Part shown: piece after piece, positions 59,050-64,000 of the stretch
How the letters are laid out: each line of letters begins with the position of its first letter
Position numbering within the stretch: position 1 is the first letter of the stretch
Origin: Nageia nagi
Lineage: Eukaryota > Pinophyta
Direction of reading: 5' to 3'
Assembly (NCBI GenBank): GCA_050084985.1
Contig: JBITNC010000001.1
Coordinates: 52,080,001 to 52,144,000 of the forward strand
Length of the DNA stretch: 64,000 nucleotides
Made by a program: the position numbers and the translations under genes
Notes under the pieces: model-generated
Told to the model about the DNA's origin: nothing
Databases searched by the model: none
What the model saw: only the letters and a program-made list of their open reading frames with translations

Positions 59050-61920
59050 TAATATGAGGAGGCAATCTTAAACTATTAGAACTATCATCAACACTCTTGT
59101 GAGGATTTTTTCTAATCCTCTGGTATTGAATGAGTGGCTCATCATTATTAGGATCAATCTCAATGTCTCAAAAAACCTAATGCTTATAAACCTAATGAGG
59201 TCCAACACCATGATCAATCTCCATAAGAGGAAATGGATAAAAATGCTAATGCTCCTTCTCCTCCTCCCCCTCCTCATATTCTGCATGCTCCTCCTCCTCA
59301 CCCTCTTCTACAAGTTCATGTATCTCCTGCTCCATGTCAAGCTATTCTTCTCAAAATGCTTCATGTAACTCCTCCTTTGGATCTGCCACTACATCCATTA
59401 GAGATGCATCATTTTCAAAAAAATAAAAAACAAGTTAACATTTATAATTTTATGGGACCTATCAAGATATTTTAAAAATCACATGTAGGGGGGTGCTAGG
59501 TGGGAATAAAAATGAAGAAGATAACCTATATTAGGGATCAATTGTAGTCAAGTTAATGGGCTCATCCTCATCCTTCTTTTGTAGTTACCTCATATACAAT
59601 CATATGTTGACATAAATGTACATAATATAATTCAAGCATTGTGTTATCAACCTATTAACATAAAAAATGAGATAATGATAATCGAAAGTGAGATTCAAGA
59701 AGTAAACAATTTCCATTGCATTTTGAAAGTTGAAAGGAATCACAATTGGAATGAATCAAATTACTAACCTATTATGCTTCTTGGAATGAAGTTTTTCAAA
59801 TGCACTCCAATTGCATTGACATCCTAAAGTACTACATGTTCGACAAAAGGATGCGAATGGAAAATCTTTGCAACTTAGGTGCTTCACCCCCAAAATTCAC
59901 CCACCATAACTCTAAAAAATGTAGTAATATCAAATTAGAAAACATTAAATATTTAAATGACTAAATTATAAAATTAAAACTTAAAATTAATGCATGAAAT
60001 TTGTATTTTTCTCACCTGGAGCAATCATGAAACATGCCTCTCTAATAGATTGATACCCAAAGAGGCCTCTTGAGTGCTTGTATAACTCAATCTCCTTGAA
60101 GATTTTGGATTGAGTGGTGGGATCCTAAACCATACTAGCTACACATTTTGTAAGCCCCAAGTTAGCATGAGTATCAATCTTGTATTTTGAGTTTGGTACA
60201 AAATACAAGATAGGGTTTAAGATGGCACCTACTCCATGAATAGGGTGATACAACATATTCCACCACCATTCATCAATGAGAGCCCAAAAATCCATGTTAT
60301 TGTTAGAAAATTCATTATCCTCATTAGGGTGGTCAATATAATAATGCATTATGGCCTCCTTGGCCTTAGCCATAGCCTCATATGAATAGCCCATCGTGGT
60401 CCTATCACTATCAACTAGATGTAGGACTCATACAAGTGGTGTTGTTATGCTACAAATCTCTTTGGGAATCACCCAAAAATCATCCATGGATATCAATTAA
60501 GACACTACCATACCTCTAGCCTCATGCTCATGGTTGTATCACTCCACTCTCTAGAAATAAACATGGAATGCAACTCATGCATGTTTCGAAATAGCTACTA
60601 AAGGTTGATGAAATTGGATGCAAAACGTGTAACTCTTAGGCACAAGTAGTCCATATAATTGGTGTACCTCCTCATCATACTAAGAATAGTGGATTTATTA
60701 TAAATATACTTAGTAACACAAGATAAGAAATTAAGAATCAGGATAGTATAAGAGTAAGAATATACGATAAGAAAAAAATATGATAAGATAAAACAAGATA
60801 AGATAGATGTACCTTGTGATTGTCCTAGCTTGGTCAACCACCTCTTTCACCCAAGCCATTCTTCCTATGTCCTCCAAAAGAAGATCGATGCAATGATAAG
60901 CACATGGAGTCTAGTATAAGGAGGGATACATATTCATGAGCTTGCTACCTACTGCAACATAACTAGAAACATTATTTTGATCACCTAATCAACATGCTCT
61001 GACCTCACCTCCTTCACAAATTGATCCAATAAGTCACATAACAAGTTTGCATCTTTTGCCTTATCATATGCATCAATGGATTTCTTAAATATTATCCCAT
61101 ACTTGGATTATACCAAAAACTTAATCAAGCTTCTACTCTTACTATCCGACCACCCATCAAATAATATTGTGCAACTCGATAACTTCCAAGATTCTTCAAT
61201 ATCAACCATTCTAAAAATAGTAAAATAAAAATAAAATAAATTATAAAATAACTAAATAAAAAAGAGTAATTTAAAAAATGTAATACATATTGTCTATTGA
61301 AATTTGATATTACTATTTACGTACCTATCATGGACTTCTTGCTTGAGATCTTTCATGAGAGACCCTTGTATTTTTACATGAGTAGGGACCACATACCTAG
61401 GTCCAATGTTAGCCATTGTATTGATCGTTGGTTTCCAAAATACACTCCTAGTAATGTGGATTGGAACTCCTTCATAATAGATCAATTTTTCCAACATCAA
61501 ATCAACTTCTTTCTTCTCCTTCTTCTTTAGCATACTCATAATGGATGGTTGGGATATAGGAGTTGTCTAAGGTTGAAACTAGGAATAGACTCCAACCCTT
61601 CCAAGGTATCCACTTCCACTAGGTCTACTGGCACTTGCACTTGCACTTGGACTACCACCTATACTTAGACTAGATACATTTCCACTTGAAAAGCTTATCC
61701 CTCTTAGCTCCATTCAAAATGCTTGTTTCCTATCTTTTTTCTCAACAATAGAATCCAAAGCTCTAATTGCATTCAATGCAAGATTTGGACTTCCTTTCGG
61801 GAAACTCTTTACATCCCTCCTTGGTCTACCAAAAAGATGCCCTTTGAACCTTGTAATTGTTCCCCAGATAGGCCTTCCAAACATGAGTTTTGTCTCTATC
61901 AGCGCATGTCTTAATATGTG
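59050..61920 (-). pseudogene. hAT-superfamily transposase, DUF659 type, decayed, with introns
   Basis: The N-terminal part (61.9-61.55 kb) is ruined. The DUF659 start is open at 61539-61294 (LEKLIYYEGVPIHITRSVFW, ANIGPRYVVPTH). After an AT-rich intron with a TTTTAG acceptor near 61210 come SWKLSSCTILFDGWSDSKSR and SLIKFLV, then YPSLY, TPCAYHCIDLLLEDIG, and WVKEVVDQARTITR. A second intron (donor AAG/GTACAT near 60.81 kb, acceptor TTCTTAG near 60.68 kb) is followed by MMRRYTNYMDYLCLRVTRFA, SNFINL. The piece at 60394-60125 reads MGYSYEAMAKAKEAIMHYYI and HPIHGVGAILNPILYF. The hATC core near 59.9-59.8 kb reads CSTLGCQCNWSAFEKLHSKK, HNRL. The acidic C-terminus is near 59.4-59.2 kb. Domain order is complete, but stops are numerous. 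Confidence 0.9.
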
Positions 61921-61924
61921 TTTT

Positions 61925-62260
61925 TTCCATGTTTAAATGCCATTATTAGATGTAAAAAATGCCAAAAATGGTAGGTGCAAAGGGGTGTTTTAATTTCCAT
62001 TTTTTCTACATTTTCTTAATGTATTTCACATTTAAATAGTGCATTTTGGAGGAAAAACTATTTGGGTAGTTTATAAAATTTGTGGTCAGACTTGCATCTT
62101 TTCAACATATTCAAAATTTTTCCCTATTTAGATGCCATTTAAATGGCTCATCTTTTGAAGTTAAAAATGACATTTTTTCATTTTTTTGAGGAATATTCAG
62201 AATTTTCCAAAAAATGGAAAAAACATCATTTTTCATGTTTAAATGCCATTTTTATTCTAT
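61925..62260. repeat. Recurring TTTAAATGCCATT motif beside the hAT gene
   Basis: GTTTAAATGCCATT occurs near 61932 and 62239, with variants TTTAGATGCCATTTAAATGG near 62118 and CATTTAAATAGTGCATTTT near 62030. The cluster sits just upstream of the 5' end of the DUF659-type transposase, where subterminal transposase-binding repeats would be expected. Confidence 0.4.
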
Positions 62261-63035
62261 GCTCTAAAGAAGAATGTATATATATCAATTTTTTAGTTAT
62301 AAAGATGATCGATTTCCCTTTCTTATGCAAACTTGTCAAATGTATTCTCTAAAGAATGTATACATATCAATTATTTTCATTTATGGTATATTTTTTTTGG
62401 TTAAAATATAAATTATACATTAATATGAAGAAGTTGCTTGTAATTTTTAACTTTTTTAAAAAAATGATATCAATTAGCAAAAATTTTCTAAATCAATTTT
62501 AAATTTTTTGAAAAATCACCATTCCCTCTATGGTGTTTTGGTACTAAATCACTAAGATTTTAAAAATAAATTGCCAGTATTTTATTTATTTTAGTTCACC
62601 AAAATTCCTTATGCATAACCTTGAATGTCTTATTTCATGTTAATCTATCTGAGAACTTGATTTGACTCATAAAACTCAATCACCTATCTATCACCCTAGA
62701 TATGATACAAAGTCATACTCCATTATAACTCCTCATCAAACTCCTCCCATACTAGCAAGTCAAAGTATGGATCATAAAGTAGGTCATCCTCACCTAATAA
62801 ATCTAGCAATCTTTGACACTACTCAACTCGCCATGTCATCCCTACCTAGTATGTGGTGGACCATTGAAACCAATTGGGCATATATGCTTGTGTCATTTTC
62901 AAAAGATAAATATGAACTATAATGATATTCTCTTACACCCAAGCCTATAAGATAAATAAATGGATCACAATACTACCTCCCTTATTTATAGAAATAAAGT
63001 TATGAAGATCCATGTATAGGATGACCAATATGCAG
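62261..63035. other. No recognised gene; one unassigned open frame
   Basis: The plus-strand frame 62662-62922 (86 codons; SPIYHPRYDTKSYS, LAMSSLPSMWWTIETNWAYM) is composition-wise less AT-biased than its surroundings but matches nothing I recognise. The rest is AT-rich. Confidence 0.4.
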
Positions 63036-63726
63036 TGTAGACACCTCAAAATGAACTTTTATGTATTTAATAAATCATTTTAATCTCTTAATAATGTATT
63101 ATTTAAAAAGGGATTAAAAATGTATAAAAGAGGTGTAGGCCATGTATTTGAGCCTTGTGGAATGTACAAGGGGTCAAAATATCAAAGTCATGTAAACTTG
63201 TATTCTATATAAAGGCATCATTTTATGACCTATAGATAATGAGTGAATCATGGGCAAATAATCATTTCAAGCAAATACAAGGATTATTAATTGAATATCA
63301 TTTGAAGGATTGCAACTTGCTTTGTTTATTTATATTGCACATCTATTATTCTATAAGTTCGCATGTATGTTCATCATTTGATTATTTGCTAATTCGCTCA
63401 TTGCTACATTCTTGTTTGCATTTGTAATTTTGCTCATCATATGGTGTCAGTGGTATGCCAATTCTAGGGTGTTGATGGCATGCCAATTCTAGGGTATCGA
63501 TAGTGTGCCAATTCTAGGGTGCCAATGGTGTACTTGTTCATGAATGTATGCTCTATCCTTTATGTATTTTTTGATTAACAGAATGAATATAGAATCTAAG
63601 TAAACACTACTACATTCTTGTTACATGTATTTCCATATTTATAATATATGCATCCATATTTATAAAGTTGAGCAATAGTGTATTAATCAAACCCATTTAC
63701 ACTAATCACATTATTTAGCATCTACA
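63036..63726 (+). mobile_element. 5' LTR of a plus-strand Ty3/gypsy element (family A)
   Basis: The LTR starts TGTAGACACCTCAAAATG and ends AGCATCTACA, 691 bp in TG...CA form. The promoter CTATATAAAGGCATC is near 63205. It is directly followed by a primer-binding site, so this is a 5' LTR; the body and 3' LTR lie beyond the window. Same family as 6313-6849 by shared start, TATA region and end. Confidence 0.8.
63440..63531 (+). repeat. 25-bp tandem repeat inside the LTR
   Basis: TGCCAATTCTAGGGT is repeated exactly at 63456, 63481 and 63506, in units of 25 bp with a variable 10-base tail (GTTGATGGCA type), plus a weaker first unit. The other family-A LTR (6313-6849) lacks it, which explains much of the length difference. 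Confidence 0.9.
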
Positions 63727-63744
63727 TTTTGGTGAACCCGATTA
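63727..63744 (+). promoter_or_regulatory. Primer-binding site
   Basis: TTTTGGTGAACCCGATTA follows the LTR end directly. TGGTGAACCCGA would pair with a tRNA ending TCGGGTTCACCA; I cannot name that tRNA with confidence. Confidence 0.65.
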
Positions 63745-64000
63745 TTCAATTTAACTTATTCTAAAAATTTTCATTTTTGGGCATTTCTTTTTCTAAGGAG
63801 TCTTGCATTAGAAACCCTTGGTTTTGTTTTCCTTTTTGGTTAAATTAACTTTTCTTCAATTTGAAAATTTTTATTACTTAAAATAAAATTATTTTCCTTA
63901 AAATGCCTCTAGAAAACCCTAGTTTTTGAAGGTCAATTTCTTCAATTTGGTGAGATCTATTATTAGTAAACTTTGTCCAAACCATAGATAAATATAATTG
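63745..64000 (+). other. Leader of the element starting at 63036
   Basis: This is AT-rich leader sequence between the primer-binding site and the gag gene expected outside the window. No reading frame is recognisable yet. Confidence 0.5.

Overview
This window looks like intergenic, repeat-dominated nuclear DNA from a seed plant with a large, old-repeat genome. A gymnosperm is a plausible source, but the species cannot be read from the sequence. The evidence is a very AT-rich composition, scarce CpG, no intact long reading frame, and a dense overlay of decayed plant-type transposons: Ty3/gypsy of the Athila-like and Tat-like kinds, Ty1/copia, hAT and a probable SINE. No complete host gene was found. 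The only host-like coding trace is a leucine-rich-repeat fragment near 47.3-47.5 kb. No bacterial or organellar features and no CRISPR were seen.

Layout. 0-7 kb: LTR ends of minus-strand Ty3-type elements (LTR edge at 1851; LTR 6313-6849 with primer-binding site and a decayed gag) around a dispersed repeat (R1) and a ~110 bp tandem array (4371-4790). 7-10.3 kb: no recognisable content. 10.3-13.8 kb: a decayed minus-strand coding stretch lying antisense just before a plus-strand polypurine tract and LTR. 13.9-19.3 kb: a nearly full-length but riddled Athila-like gag-pol on the minus strand. 19.4-24.2 kb: a Tat-like minus-strand element with LTR, polypurine tract, 3' UTR tandem repeats, integrase, RT, protease and gag C-terminus, carrying an in-frame internal deletion that joins RT to integrase. 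26-35 kb: two copies of one Tat-like LTR family lying head to head (5' LTRs at 27277-27972 minus and 31742-32456 plus), separated by a ~250 bp tandem array, a second R1 copy, a probable SINE and an unrelated LTR. 35-40 kb: an LTR with polypurine tract, then non-coding DNA. 40.3-44.8 kb: a decayed Ty1/copia element on the minus strand. 45-49 kb: microsatellite, the LRR fragment split by an LTR piece, and an acidic/coiled-coil coding remnant. 49.5-57.4 kb: a hAT transposase gene lying between two oppositely oriented 21-bp minisatellites, an unidentified decayed gene, and a third larger array of the same kind. 59-62 kb: a second, different hAT (DUF659 type) pseudogene with visible introns. 63.0 kb to the end: the 5' LTR, primer-binding site and leader of a plus-strand element that leaves the window.

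The genes do not work together as a pathway; this is a layered record of insertions, deletions and point decay. The most interesting signal is the 49.5-57.4 kb block. There, three minisatellites of 21-24 bp share a GATGC core. The two flanking the less-decayed hAT transposase face each other, as subterminal transposase-binding arrays of a foldback-like hAT element would.
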